NCBI GenBank assembly: GCA_033182465.1
Contig: CP137323.1
Coordinates: 930,001 to 994,000, forward strand
Direction of reading: 5' to 3'
Origin: Sanghuangporus weigelae
Taxonomy: Eukaryota; Basidiomycota; Agaricomycetes; Hymenochaetales; Hymenochaetaceae
Length of the DNA stretch: 64,000 bases
Shown here: piece after piece, positions 31,839-47,401 of the stretch
Position numbering within the stretch: position 1 is the stretch's first letter
Layout: each line of letters opens with the position of its first letter
Program-made: the position numbers and the translations under genes
Notes under the pieces: generated by a model
Seen by the model: the letters and a program-made list of their open reading frames with translations, nothing else
Databases searched by the model: none
What the model was told of the DNA's origin: nothing

Positions 31839-34800
31839 ATGATTGACGATTACAGTCTCGACGAGCCCGAGAGCCCTGCACCTCCAACTTCACCTCCAAC
31901 TCGTATGCACACTTCTCGCTTTCCGTATTTATTGTTTCTCAGCAGCCGTGGCGCGCAGGCACTTTTGAGGGACCATGGTTTACGACGCAGTTAACAATAT
32001 CGTTGACCATCGGGCTAGTATCATTCCTGGTCTTCTCTTACTCCAGGACCCGATGGCCTCTGCTATTCGCACCAAGAACGAAGCTTAAAGGTTGGTCATC
32101 GTTATCCTCGAAGCCATTGTTTATGTCTAATGATGATGGTCCAATTACAGGTTTCTCGCCTCATGAAGCTCATGCTCATACCGCATTCTTCGGCTGGATC
32201 ATGCCAACAATCAAAACTTCAGAAATAACCATTCTACAAATTGTCGGCTTAGACGCAGCTGTCGTGGGTTCCGCTCGCTCGAGTTTTGACCGTTCATCAC
32301 GCTGACAATATGCAGCTTTTGAACTTCTTCAAAATGTCCTTTTATCTTTTCACGGTCATGTCTCTGCTCGCAGTCGCAATTATTATGCCCATAAATTTCA
32401 AGGTAATTATAAGCCCCTCAACCGTGTTGATTGGCATCTCATGTTTCAAACAGAATAATATCGGAATGCCCACTGACGAAGATGATGATCCTGATTGGTA
32501 TACGATACTCGACGATGCGCCAAAGAAACCTTCACAGACTCCAGGGAGAGATTGGATGGATCTGTTGAACGACGCTAACACGTACCTTTCGCTCCATCTC
32601 CTCTTCGCGTACATTTTCACTTTCCTTGCTCTTCGGTTCATTTACAAGAATTATGCACGGTTTATTCGAGCGCGGCAGCTCTTTTCACTCGAGCTCGTCC
32701 ATTCCATCGCGGCGCGGACGGTGATGGTCATAGACCTCCCACCTCATCTACGTGGAGAACGCGCTTTGGCGGTCTATTTCGAGAGTATGGATTTGACTGT
32801 CGAGAGCGTCAGCCTGTGCAGAGAGGTCTCGACTCTCAGGAAGCTGATAGATATCAGAACAGAGGCTTTACTGAAGCTGGAGAAGGCTTGGACGGACTAT
32901 CTGGGAAATCCAAGTATCGTAGACGTCTTTGATCCTTCAAACAACGCTGTTCCTCCTTTGATCGATATTGAGGAAGGCCGAGCTCCTTCTCCAAATAGAA
33001 CTGCACCATTAGTCGTGCCTCATCGCAAAAGGCCTTCTCTTAGGCCAAGCTGGTTCAAGTCAAAGGTGGACGCGTTGGAGCTTCTGGAAGAGCGCTTCAA
33101 AGAGGCAGATGAGGCTGTCAAACAACGAAGGAAGACTGGGAAATTCAAGGCTTCCCATACGGCCTTTGTGACATTCGAGAAAATGTCTAGTGCTGTTAGT
33201 GCCTTGCTTTTATAATCACCAAATTTGCTTTTGACGTGATTTCTTCAACAGCAAATCGCATCTCAAGTTGCACACGCTCCTCAACCATTGCAATGCACAA
33301 CAGTCCTTGCTCCGGAGCCTCGCGACATTGTCTGGGATAACATGGGCCATACAAGGAACGTAAGACGCGCGCGAGAGCTGATTGTCTTAGGAGTCATGCT
33401 GCTCATTTTCTTCTTCTGGATCTTCCCCATCACTGCACTCGCGAGTCTGCTGAGCTACGAGGAAATCAAGAAAACCATGCCGTGGCTTGGACGTTGGATA
33501 GACGCGAATGATCAGCTTCGCGCCATTGTGCAAAACGTCCTGCCATCTGTCGCGATGATTTCATTTAACGCATTGCTACCCTTTCTTTTCGAAGGTACGA
33601 CTTGGTAGATCGTCTTTCCGCATAGATTACCTGACACATCCGATTCCCTAATTTCGATTAGCTCTTACATACTTCCAGGGGTATCAAGCCAGAAGTTGGA
33701 TCGAATATTCTCTCATGAAGAAATACTTTCTTTTCCTACTCGTCAACGTCGTGTTCATCTTCCTTCTCGCTTCTACGTATTGGCAGTTGATACGAGAGCT
33801 CGCAGAGTCACCGGCCAAGGTTCCGGAAAGGATAGCACAGGCCCTTCATCAAGGTCGTGCAAGGTAAGAGCACATGTAATGACGGTTGTCTATGGCGGTT
33901 GAATGCTCACGGTCCGACAGATACTTCTTCCTTTCTTATGTCATCCTGCAAAGCTTAGGTATAATGCCCCTGCAACTTCTTAATCTTGGAGTCATAATTC
34001 CGCGCATCATTCTTCGGCTCTTTGTAACTCGTACGCCAAGGGGTATGGCTAATTCGCTGTCTTCGCAACGTCTATGTTCTAACGAGAAATAGATTTCGCT
34101 GAGCTCAACGCACCTCCAATGATCAACTATGGCGTCGTTTATCCTCAAGCCATTCTTATTTTCGTTGTCACCATGCTTTATAGCATAATACAACCCACCA
34201 TATTGATCTTCGGTGCACTTTACTTCGGGATCGGTTATTTGGTTTACAAATACAAACTTTTATTTGGTGAGAAGAGCTGCGCATGCTGTCTTTCAGAGTC
34301 TTACTTGAATTGTACAGTGTTTTACAAACCATATGAATCTCAAGGACAGGCTTGGCCCATCACGTTCGCTCGTCTTATTTGGGGTATTATCATCTTCCAA
34401 ATCTTCATGACTGGCCTTTTCCTGCTAAAGAAAGGCTACGTTCTTTCTTCATTCATGGGAATGCTTATCCTTGGAACGTTTGCCTGGTCCGTTTACACCG
34501 CTAAGGTATTTGAACCTTTGAGCAAGTATGTCAACTTGAGCTCCGTATTCGAGGTGCAACGTGGCGAGGAATCAGCGGAGTTGCTCAGGATGCGGGCTGG
34601 TCATCCTGTCACTTGGTCGCAAAGGTAATTGTATCCTACTACGCGAAAGTTATGTTATCTGACTAGCATCCGATAAGTAATTTGAATCGAAGAAGATACG
34701 CCCAGAACGATGAGACACTCTACGTTGCTCCGGAAGATGATCGAACAGATTATGTAGGCGCTTCATATTTTGAATCTTAGCGCTATTCTTTCTAACAACT

Positions 34801-35537
34801 CGTTTCAGTCGCAACCGCCGATGAGCAATTGGTATAATGGAGTCTTGAAGTAAGTCTCAACCGCTTTGGTTGTAGATTGTGCATGATTAGTAACATCACA
34901 TAGTACTGGAAGGCGTCGTTATGGGCATCCGGCGCTTAATGGAGTGCTCCCACAGCCTTGGCTTCCTCTTAAGAAGGGTCAGACGCTTGTCAACAGGGGG
35001 AGTGCAGTTTCCAGTGCACCAGACAACAATGAAGCAGTCGTCCTTACCCTGCGCAAACGATATAGTACCATCCGAAAAGGAACTCGAAGGCGAACAGTCA
35101 GCCAGGCAACTGTTCCAGAGCAGGCAGGAACAGGTCCACGCGAAGGGTACTCGGATGCCGACTCAACACTGGGAAATCCATGGTCCGACGCACGGGCAGA
35201 CGGACAGCAACGATTGAATCAGAACGAACGAAGGGTGAACCATCGTCTGAGTTTCGACGATGCATCTGGCGTCATAATTCTGCCCGAAGATGCAAATTGG
35301 TTAATGGAAGACGTAGAGAGCGACTCGGACGAGGATTACGCGCATGATAGCCAGTCGAGCTCTGTTCATGAGAATGCGTCATCTTCGTCTACTGCCGGAG
35401 ACGGTGCTGGCCCATCTAACTCGTCTGCACAGGTGACCGCGCCAACCTTGTCACCCTCCAAGAAAAGACACGGAACATATTTCCATCATCCGGAGAGGAG
35501 ACGACAAACGATTCCTGGCGCTTTCCCGAGATCTTGA
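31839..35537 (+). CDS. CSC1/OSCA/TMEM63-family calcium-permeable cation channel
   Basis: Members are multi-pass membrane channels opened by osmotic or mechanical stress. Exon 1 is 31839-31902. The acceptor that keeps the frame is GCGCAG at 31953-31958, giving TRTFEGPWFTTQLTISLTIG, the first membrane helix. A late-exocytosis N-terminal region with more helices follows (FKMSFYLFTVMSLLAVAIIM; LLFAYIFTFLALRFIY). Then comes the cytosolic domain with TVMVIDLPPHLRGERAL and FVTFEKMSSA, and the 7-helix channel domain (ELIVLGVMLLIFFFWIFP; LTFARLIWGIIIFQIFM). The cytosolic tail has GHPALNGVLPQPWLPLKKG, which I recall as conserved among fungal CSC1-like proteins, then an acidic Ser-rich end. Many small introns. 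Plasma membrane location is expected for the family. Confidence 0.9.
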
Positions 35538-35677
35538 CCTCTTTTGGGCGTCGAATGGTTATCTATTATATTTCATTATATGTTCTTTCTATGCTTTGGG
35601 TGATATATGGTTTTTGGATTGAGTCGCATGCAATCAATTCTATACCCCACTTCCGTGTCCGCCACCAATAATTCCCA

Positions 35678-37262
35678 TTAAACGTTTTCGAGCATTTCCT
35701 CGATTAGTTCCTGACGGTGACTCTTCTGAATCGCGTCTATAATGTCTTGCAACGTGTCACCCTCGAGAACAGAAGTAATGTTTTTCACCGTCATCCCTAT
35801 TCGATGATCCGTCACTCTGTCCTATATACACGGTGAATGTGTCTGCATGATATTACGAGAAAATTCCAGTCGGAGACACACCTGTGCGAAATTGTAAGTT
35901 CGAATCTTTTCGCTACGATCAGCACTCTTCACAAGCTTTCTTCTGGTTTCTCTACGTTCCGTAACCTCCATTTGAAGTTTTCGGTCAAGTAGTCGAGCGC
36001 GAAGCACTTTGAAGGCTCTAGATTTGTTCTAGTTTTATTTAGAAGCAAGTCAGATGCGGATTGGGTAAACCCAGGAGCGACTTGACTTACTTACCATATG
36101 TTGGCTTCTTTCATCTTGTATGGATACGGTGATTCCAGTAGGAAGATGTGTGAGTCGAACGGCTGATTCCGTTTTGTTGACGTGCTATTGAGTACATGGA
36201 AGATCAACTGGATATAGCTAATAAAGTCGAGAGGCTGCGCGAACCTGTCCACCGGCACCACGAGCTCGCATCACTTCTATTCGGACATCTTTTTCATCCA
36301 ATACGTCGTCTTCCTCATTTACATCGGAATTTTCTTTAGGTACAGGTAAAACCTAGAAGCAATGAGCTGTGAACACCAAGGAAGATGCAAAGCGGGGAAA
36401 CGTACAAGAACCTGAACAGTACTGGTGTGGACCCGTCCGGAAGCTTCAGTTTTAGGTATCCTTTGCACTCTATGAACACCGTTTTCCCATTGAAGGCATT
36501 TGTAAGCTCCTTCACCATCAATTTCCAAGATCGCATACTTCAAACCTCCACCGTCTTTATCATCCGATGAGATAATTTTTGCAGTCCAACTACGCAAGTT
36601 TGCGTAACGGACGTACATACGCAGGAGGTCGGAAAGGAACAAGGATGACTCGGAACCACCTACGCCGGGCTTGAGTTCAACTAAAGCAGACACATCTGTC
36701 GCCATTGAGCGAGGAACAAGAAGTGCAGGTATCTTCTCGTGCAGCAAAGTGTTATAATAGTCCAAAAGCTTCTCGCATTCTTCTTCTGCAAGGTCCCGAA
36801 TAGTCTGATCTTCATCTCCGAGAAGGACAGCTGTTTCAGACAGAGACTACTGCACCGTGATCAGTCAAATTTATCCTACTTTTCGATTATGAACGCACCT
36901 TTCTAGTCTCTCGCCAGTTGCACCAAGTTTTATAGAATTCGTCCAAAATTTTCAGCCGTTTACGAAGGTCAACATCGACGATACCTGAATCAGAGTTTCT
37001 GGCCTAATGTTCTATTTTAATTGGTGTTGCTTCTCTCATTCCAAATAGAGCTGCACACCTGCAAGGATAAAGAGTTTCGTTCATCAATGCGTTTGTCGAT
37101 GACTGCCAGAAGTCTCGAGTTTTCCTTGTCCAGAGTTTGTATGGTTGGAAAAAATCGCAGTGATTGAATAGAGTTGGACCGCGCTGCCCAAGTGGCGCTG
37201 TAATGCAGACTCCTTTGCGATATCCGACGCCGACGAAAAGACCTCGTGCCTGCTCGTAGCAT
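35678..37262 (-). CDS. MRF1: Mitochondrial peptide chain release factor 1
   Basis: A class I release factor that ends translation at UAA and UAG in mitochondria by hydrolysing peptidyl-tRNA. The start at 37262 gives a basic, Arg-rich presequence ([18 protein letters not shown]). A helical domain follows, then the PCRF domain ([57 protein letters not shown]). The catalytic loop reads [19 protein letters not shown] and contains the GGQ tripeptide. The C-terminus ([12 protein letters not shown] to [11 protein letters not shown]) is complete, ending at 35678. About 400 residues. The introns are short. It shares a 133-bp divergent region with the kinase gene. Confidence 0.95.
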
Positions 37263-39079
<1,817 letters not shown>

Positions 39080-39307
39080 CTGGTTCATTTCTTTGTTGTA
39101 TACTTTGAAATCGTATATCTTCACTCAGCAAGTGCCGATCCGCTTTGATTCAGTACTATACTAGGCTCTCCCAAACCCAAAGTTAATCTAGTTATTACTG
39201 TACATATACACTGTATAAGAGCAAGGCGGGTTGCTTACATAAGAAACCTAGGTCCGAAACGTCTTGGTCTCTTCTCTCTCTTCAAACTTAGTCAACGTCT
39301 TTCCTGT

Positions 39308-42300
39308 ATGCCTTCACCGTCACCGTCTGCCAAACGTTCACTCGCGACTACCGGGACGAGTCAGACATTCCAGAACGCATCGTCACCTCCTTTGAGTTAT
39401 CTATCAACTCGAAGACCATCATTACCTCAGAATGGATACCAAGCACACGAGGATACGTCCAGCTTGCAGCTGCTCTCCAGTACTCGCAACGAAACAATAA
39501 ATGAATCTGGTTCGTCAGACGAAGGTGGGAAATTCAAGCAGATTGAGATCGGCATGGCGAGAATGGTGGGCGATTCCGTTGGAAATGTGAGTTGGTCATG
39601 CATAACACCTAATTCGATTAGACTCAAAAAATCGAAAGATGAGTATAAGTCCGACAAGTCGGGATATAGTACTCGCTGCGTGTGTCAATCTACGTTTGAA
39701 GTAATCCTCGTTTTATCTCAGAAGGCGTGTTGATAGTCGCAAAGGTCTATTCATTATAGACCTTGAAGCGCCCTTGGAGATTCCCAGATTCTTGCCGCAA
39801 GGTGGGACATGGGATGTTGCAGACGTGCAATGGAACCCAAATCCGAGTCGTGCCGAATATATTGTATCAACATCAAGCGAGCGAATGTTTGTCTTCACTT
39901 GCAGTATTCGTGATGATGGATTTGTTCATATGATTATAGGCTAATTTGGAATCTTCTGCTTGTCAACAAGACTTCCATAGAATTCATTCTTCAGGCCCAT
40001 TATAGAGCGATTACCGATATCAACTGGCATACATTCGATCCAGATGTTGTTTGCAGCACTGGGATAGATTCCTGGATTTGGGCCTGGGATATCAGACAAC
40101 CACAGAAACCGGCGTTCGGTCAGTTACTTCTCGAGATATGCATTCTAGGTTTTGATCTTTTTTATTTCGTCCGCACGAAGGTTTGTGTGCTTTCAATGGT
40201 GAGCAACCCTTGCATTCGGGAGCGATTCGTGTCTGAATCCACCACAAGCCGGAGGTACGCAAGTAAAATGGAACCGTAAAGACGGCAATATACTTGCTTC
40301 ATCTCATTTGGATGAAGTTCTTATCTGGGATCGCAGGGTCAGTCATGCTTATCTTTCTCAGTGGATTTTCACAAACCTCCAGCATAGAAAGGGTCTATTC
40401 CTGTCTCTCGCGTCAAAGCTCATGATGGCAAAATATATGGGATCGACTGGTCTCATTCTCGGCGCAACGAAATTATAACATGTTCGCTTGATAAAACTAT
40501 CAAAATTTGGGATACAGGCAAATTCCAGTCATCGAATCTCGAGCCATTGCAGACCTTGCAAACAAATCGGCCAGTCTGGAGAGCTAGGGATCTACCGTTT
40601 GGAAACGGAGTACTGAGCGTCCCTCAGAGAGGAGAATCTGTCCTTGAATTGTGGAATTATGACGACGGTAGAGCCCCTGTACACACTTTCGACGGGCATA
40701 CGGACGTAGTCAAAGAATTTGTCTGGCGAGCGCGAGACGGAGGTGGCATCGGTGGTAAGTTTCAGTCTTTGATCGTTACCTCCTCAGCTGAAATCACAGG
40801 AAAGACAAAGCATTTCAGTTGATCACCTGGTCTAAAGACAAAACTCTGCGTTTTTGGCCCATAGGCCGGGATGTCATACAAGTAGGAGTCCATTTCCGTT
40901 TGCGTTGAGTAAGTAATGACGATTTATCATCATGCTCAGAAAGCCGGGACGCCTCGAGAACTGAAGGGAACGAACTTCAAGCCTCGCCAAAGGGATGAGT
41001 CGGTATCATTCCGAGCGCAGCCTAGCGGAACAGGAGCTCTGCCAGCGCTTTCGGCGCCAACTGGAGCGCGCTCCATTCTGGCTGGTGTCCGAGCTTCACT
41101 GCTTACATCTCAAAACAATCCTGTTCTCTTACCCCATCAAGGTTCGGCTGCTCGAGGCACACGGCATGAATCAGTCAAGGAAAAAGAGTTGCTGCCGAAT
41201 CAAGCTCAACGATTTTTGCCCTCGGGTATCGTAGATAGACGCGACGGCACTATGAGTAAAGGTAGCACGAAGGGAGGAAGGTCTCGAATGGATCATGCAA
41301 CATGGTTGTCAAGCTTCAAACCTGAAGGCATTGAGCACTCTCGACTTAGCTCAGGGTCTCCTCGTCCACCCTCATCCTCAAGACGAGATGCTTCCAATTT
41401 CGATTCTAGTCGACGAAGGAGCAGCAGCCGTGGAGGACCTGAAGAGATTCCACGAGAGTCCGATAGCTCTGCTGCTCTTCTCGATGAGTAAGCTCTTTCA
41501 TTAGTACTTCGCACCGAGGAAGACCAAATCTGATGATCCTTATAGAATAAATGCAGCGGTTAACAAGCTAACTCCGGCAAAGGTTAAGTTAGAACGTGTA
41601 CGCAATAGTAATTATCAGCCTAAGCTACGTGCTGATTACTTCCCCTTTAGCACGGCCTAACGAAGCATCGCACCTGTACTTTTGGACTTCACGGTCCTTG
41701 GGGAGAATCATCTACAGTGAATGTTTTCGTTCGCGTGACTTTCACCTTTCCGAAGGACTATCCTATTGCAAAGCCTCCTAAGGGTGCGCCTCTCGTGGAG
41801 ATTGAGCGTAGTCCTTTGATTTCAGTCAGGAGGCGGGCATACATACAAAAGAGACTCCGAGAGATAAGGGAAAGTCAACGGCCGTGCCTCGAAGCATGCC
41901 TGAGATTTCTGTTATTTGGTGATGGCGGAAGGCGAGGGAAGAAAATCAGTCTTGATTCGGGAACATCTTCGGACGAGGCCGAGCAACCGGAAGTAGAGAA
42001 GGGCAAGGATTTCTCTGCCTCTCTGATTCGTGACAATCCAAATTTAGCGGAACCTCGATCTTCGCAAGGCGTCTTCGGACCAAATGGTAATTAGTTAGCT
42101 TCTGCTCTCTAGCAAACAATTAACTGTTTCGTTAGGCCAACTTGTTTGTATCTTCCGATCCCTTCCACGTCTAGTGAAAACTGTACCGCAGGATTTATCC
42201 GTCACGCCGGCCCTCCCTTCACGAGAATCAGACGGTGTACCGAGATTATTTCGCTCTCCTCTTCAGCTATCGGATGCGGTCCGAAGATTAGCCATAGCTG

Positions 42301-43971
42301 CTAATGACCATTCGTACGATTTCCTTGATTCAAGAGATCCGGAAGATATGGAGAGCATCCTGCGGATAATGAACAACCTGCTTTCCTTCTCACAGCCGAA
42401 GCAGAATCCTTCCGAGCCGACACGACAGCCAGAGAACACTCAGAACAATTATTCCCTTCTACCGAAGAGGTTGACGATCGTATTTGTCAAGGACAGATCT
42501 TCCGTTGTCGGTGCTCATCGTAGCCTGGCAGTTGATTATAACTTCAACGTTGACGATCCTATCGCATATTGCACGTGGAATGCCAATATAGCCCGTCGCC
42601 ATTATCGCCATGATCATGAAAGAGTCCTCCTTAGTCTCGCGACTATATTAAGAGGTGTCGATGTTTTACGGGAAGGTACACAATCTTCCACGACGTCTGA
42701 TTCTAAGCATCCTGGCTTGAGATATACGAGCCTTTTGATCGAGATGCTGTACGTGTGCTCTGCTTCTGTCAGCACGAAGTCTGATCTTTTTGTCAAGTCA
42801 TTCCCAGCTTCTAGAGCTGAAGGATGTGCAAATACTAGCCATGTTTGCTGTCGCTGTCTTGCAGCTGCATGCATCCAGCATCCGGTCTGAAAAAGGTAGG
42901 GGACAAGTTTCTACCACATGTCGCGTTGAATTGACCCATTCAAACCGCATCCTGGGATTAAAAAAGGGAGAACGAGCCTTTCATGTGCATCTGGATCCCA
43001 CTCTTCGGATTATTTCAGTGTCAGAAAGCAAAAAAGCACTCGAATGGTCTCTCCGACATTTGTCCGTGCAACTCATTCTCCTATATCTCCAGTTACCCCC
43101 GCCGTGAGTCAGAGCTACGGTTCTTCTGCTTCGTCTCGCGGATCTTGGTCGAGCCTTTTCAACGCTGGAACCGTCCGCCATCTTATTGGATCGAACCAGG
43201 AGCAAATTCGGAGCAAGCCATCGCCTGTAGAGTGGGTACTTTCTCTGTCGTGCCCTAAGTTTAGTACGTAGCTTAAGGTAGTCTCTGACCAGGAAAGTAA
43301 CAATCACCCAGTCCGAGAACCCTTCACTTCGTGGCAAACGGATTACGTTCTCGCAGAAAAGTGGCATTAAACAGGATCGTTTCGCAAACCATCGGCTCAG
43401 GTGAATGATTTGGATTCCGGACCTACCACTCATTTTTCATGATTTCAATAGCACATCTTCTCAAATCACACGAGCACAACTTCTCTCTCATGTTCATGCA
43501 TATTCGGAAATGCTGCACGGTTGGCGGCTTCTACAGAAACGCGCTGAACTGTACAAGGCTGTGAGGACTCCAGATCCTGCTTCGCTTTATCATGATTCAG
43601 CTGGCTTCGGTAAGTGTCTGTCTAATCTCACAAGGTTCAGGTTTCTTTTCTTACATTCGTAAAGGCGTGGAATGTCTGTGTCCGAAATGCTCATCCGTGC
43701 CGGGAAGCCCGATGTGTTCACACTCTTCTGTGAAATCATACCCGTCGTGTATCGTGTGTCGAGCTCCGGTGAAAGGTGTGTTCTTTTCTTTCTTCCGTTC
43801 TAAGAATAGCTGTAACTTACCTTACCACCGCTCTATCCGTCAGGCATTTCTCATATTTGCATTGTGTGCTGTCACACTGCTCATCTAAAATGTTGGAACT
43901 TACAACGTTTCAAATATTGCCCTTCAGGCTGTGGGTGCGAATGCAGCGACAAGCGGATACATCCTGTGTAG
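39308..43971 (+). CDS. MTC5: SEA/GATOR2 complex subunit MTC5 (WDR59)
   Basis: WDR59/MTC5 is a vacuole- or lysosome-associated subunit of the complex that controls TORC1 in response to amino acids. The order of domains is diagnostic. An N-terminal WD40 propeller contains ADVQWNPNPSRAEYIVSTSS, ITDINWHTFDPDVVCSTG, WAWDIRQPQKPAF, IYGIDWSHSRRNEIITCSLD and LITWSKDKTLRFWPIG. A Ser/Pro linker follows. Then comes an RWD domain (VRVTFTFPKDYPIAKPPKG). A long helical region is next. A C-terminal zinc-binding domain has paired Cys/His (CIVCRAPVKG, then HICIVCCHTAHLKCW and CPSGCGCECSDK) before the stop at 43969-43971. More than ten introns. The start at 39308 begins MPSPSPSAKRS; I saw no better one. The UBA2 gene begins 225 bp downstream on the same strand. 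Confidence 0.9.
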
Positions 43972-44196
43972 GCTTATGTATTCTCAAAAACTTATCAAGT
44001 GTACTTGTACCAGTAGTTGTCACCTTGTTGTTTTTGTGTCTCCTGTTTGCGTAATTAGAGGAGTCTTGGCACTTTCTTTTAAATGTAAATGAGAAAACGC
44101 GTGACGTACGATGTGACCAACACCGCGTCTGTGACCCGTGCGTGCCCTTCCCGCTGTTCGACATCGACGACACCGGTCTCTTCGACGCTTCGTTTA

Positions 44197-46912
44197 ATGG
44201 TCGATTCGGCCATTTCAACACATCTCTCACGCTCTGCACATGCCAGGGTTATCCTTGGACCAGAGCTGCATGATCGCCTGGGAAGCTTGAAGGTTCTTCT
44301 AGTAGGCGCTGGGGGTATCGGTTGTGAACTCTGTACGTTCTTATGTTTGATTACATCTTGGTAGTTGCTGACCATTTTTCTGTTCCAGTAAAGAATGTCG
44401 TATTGACTGGATTTGGGCATATCACGCTATTGGACCTGGATACTATCGACCTTTCGAATTTAAACCGTCAATTTCTCTTTCGTAAGAAGGACATCAAACA
44501 ATCAAAAGCACTGGTTTGGAGCAATGTATCTTTCTTGGTGCTGTGTAACTCAAGTAGTTGTCTCAAAGGTTGCAGCACGGACCGCCCAGGCGTTCAATCC
44601 GTTTGTACGCATCATTCCCATACACGCAAATATTAAAGAACCTCAGTTCGACGTTGCATGGTTCCGCGGGTTTGATATTGTTTTGAACGCATTGGATAAC
44701 CTTGGTATGAGCTTCGTTGGCCTGTATAGGCATTTGATCTTCCATCACACGGACCGTAACTTCTTCTAATCTTACAGATGCTCGGAGGCACGTCAACAAA
44801 CTATGTCTCGCTGCTGGTGTTCCACTAGTGGAGTCTGGCACGGCTGGGTATTTTGGGCAGGTGCAGCCAATCTTAAAGGTAAGTCCCTCTCTGCATATGA
44901 TATCAATCGCGAAGGACGCGTTATCGTACAGGAAGCCTGGACCTGTAGGACAAGAATATATTGACTATCGCATTTGTAGGATCGATTTGAATGCTTTGAC
45001 TGTCTTCCCAAACCGGTGGCAAAAACGTTTCCAGTCTGCACTATTCGGAGTACTCCGAGCCAGCCAATTCACTGTATTGTATGGGCTAAAAGTTACCTGA
45101 TCCCGTAAGTAGACACCGTACGATTTCCAGCTCGATAATTCATTCTTTTGCGCTGATATTATTGCACCAAGTCAATTATTTGGCGAAGACGAAGACGGCA
45201 GCGATGAATTAGATGCTGCAGAAAAGGCAGGAGAGAATGGTACAACGCTTGAACTGTCACTTTCCGGTTTGCTAACGGCCAAAATCTGGATTTAGCCCAG
45301 GAAATCGCGAACTTACGGAAGGAAGCGCACGCTTTTGCAGTAGTACGTAAGGCGCTTCGGTCAGATCCCTCTCCTAACGGAACTATTATCAATGGAGTGG
45401 GTACTGGTAGCAGACCCGTAGACGCTGCTCGGCTTGTCTTCGATAAGGTTCGTAAGACGTTGTATGAGGAACAACCAGTTCTGACCTGTTGTCATATTAT
45501 CTGCGACATCAATTCACGTAGGTGTTTAACTCCGACATAAGGAACCTCCTCAGTATGGCAGATATGTGGAAGAATCGGGCTCCACCAACACCTCTGGACT
45601 TTGACAGTATAGCTGATGGGAGTTTCAAGCCTGCCCCTGTTTCAAGTGCAAGTGCCTCTGATGCGAGTTCTATAAGTGATGTCAAGTCGCCAAGAAGGGC
45701 ATTGAACGGAACGTCAGAGACGGTCGCTTCAGGATCAACGTCAAAGTCATCCTCAAGTCTCAAAGATCAGAAGGAACTGTCACTTCAAGAAAGCCTGGTG
45801 CTCTTCGTATCGAGGTCGGTGTTGCTAAGCTGATTCCGTTGTACGCAAATGCTAACCATCTCCTTTAGTACACATCGCTTAGCCGCGCGGTTGCGAAATG
45901 GGGAAGACACGATCTCTTTCGACAAGGATGACGATGATGCGCTCGACTTTGTAACGGCTGCTTCTAATTTGCGTTCTGCAGCGTATGGAATTCCTAGAAA
46001 AAGTCGATGGGAAATTAAAGGTGCCCTGCTCAAGTCTTTTGGTGGAGATTTCGCCGATTCTAACACAAACTTTTTATCCGTAAACAGAAATGGCTGGAAA
46101 CATCATACCAGCCATCGCAACAACGAACGCTATTATAGCAGGGATAATTGTTTTGCAGGCTTTACAATTACTGCGAAAGAATTATAAGGGTGTTCGTAAC
46201 GTTCATCTTCAGCGCAAGGCAGAAGTTCCGCTTAATGCGTGCACTGTTGGACTTCCTTCATCGGGGTGTGGCGTCTGCTGGGATACGTACGTAGGCCTAC
46301 TGTGCGATCCCGAGCGTGTCATTTTATCCGAAGCCATCAATGGGTTGCTTGGAACTGGAGAAGGTGCTGATGGCGGGACTGGTCCTCGTGATGTGGGTGT
46401 GTATGAGGATAAACGCTTGTTAGCAGATCCTGATTTTGAGGACAATTTGGATCGATCACTCGCGAGTCTTGGTGTTACTCGCGGCAAATTCCTTACAATT
46501 GTCGATGAAGATGGTGAGCTGGGCACCGTCGCAGCTGCCATTTTGCCTTTGCCGTATGTTCAATTATTTGTCATATTCAAGTCCCATCTAACCCGTTCGG
46601 AACAGTCCCAATCACCCTCCTGATGGTCCCTCATTTATCTTGCCGTCATCACTACCAAGACCTCCGAAAATGACTAAGCCAGCTGGTCAGGCTCCAAATA
46701 CTCCCCGAAAACGCGTTCTGGACTTAGACGGAGTTACAGACGGTGCTCCACCAGCGAAACGGGCGAAAGCAACCAAGGCGCCAGAGGTCAACCTGGCGAG
46801 TCCTAGCAAAAAGAGACGCTTTGAGGAAGATGGTCTACTGATTCTTGACAATCCAAACGAGAAAATCGACGAAGGAAGTGGGCCCGAATTGATTACCATC
46901 GAGGACGACTAG
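44197..46912 (+). CDS. UBA2: SUMO-activating enzyme E1 subunit 2 (UBA2)
   Basis: UBA2 is the catalytic half of the SUMO E1 and acts in the nucleus with AOS1. The start is the ATG at 44197. The adenylation domain begins [18 protein letters not shown] (after splicing), then [20 protein letters not shown]. The catalytic cysteine domain reads [20 protein letters not shown], matching the family's active-site segment. Later parts include [36 protein letters not shown] and LQALQLL. The ubiquitin-fold domain follows ([17 protein letters not shown]). The C-terminus has two basic stretches ([24 protein letters not shown]), consistent with nuclear import, and ends [10 protein letters not shown], a SUMO-interacting-motif-like string. 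About ten introns. No lesion is seen. Confidence 0.95.
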
Positions 46913-47401
46913 TAGGATACTTCTCGTGGACCTTCTGCGCTGAGACGACTGTTCGTTCTCGTATAACTTATCATCGCATGTCCGGCTTACCGCATCTGTG
47001 CTATCGATCCCGCGTTTGTGCCGTACATACAGTAACATACGGTCCATTCCGCCAAAGGCAAGTGGCCATGACGGCACTGTCTTAGCGGCATCCTGCATCG
47101 CTTCTCTGTATTGTTATCCAATCTCAGCACATCTCCGTTTCTAACACGAGTACGTTGTTCGACCAGATTTGGTGATAGGTGGCTGTAAAGATCTGCCGCG
47201 GGTCAGTAAGTTAGCGATAGAGGAGACCCGGCGATTTGAGAAAATCCGAATGGTTTGGTTTATTAGCTTTCGCCTAGGCCTATGTTTTGCGCTTCACTTA
47301 TCCGGAGAACGGTTGACATGAAAATTTACTAGCCCCTTGCGATTGCCATTTACTCCTTTTACTACGGTAGTTCCAGACGCGATATCCCCGATCTCTTTTC
47401 A
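46913..47401. other. Intergenic region after UBA2, no gene seen
   Basis: About 490 bp with no convincing frame on either strand. It lies between the stop of UBA2 and the ATG at 47402 and must hold the UBA2 3' end and any promoter of the next gene. Confidence 0.5.
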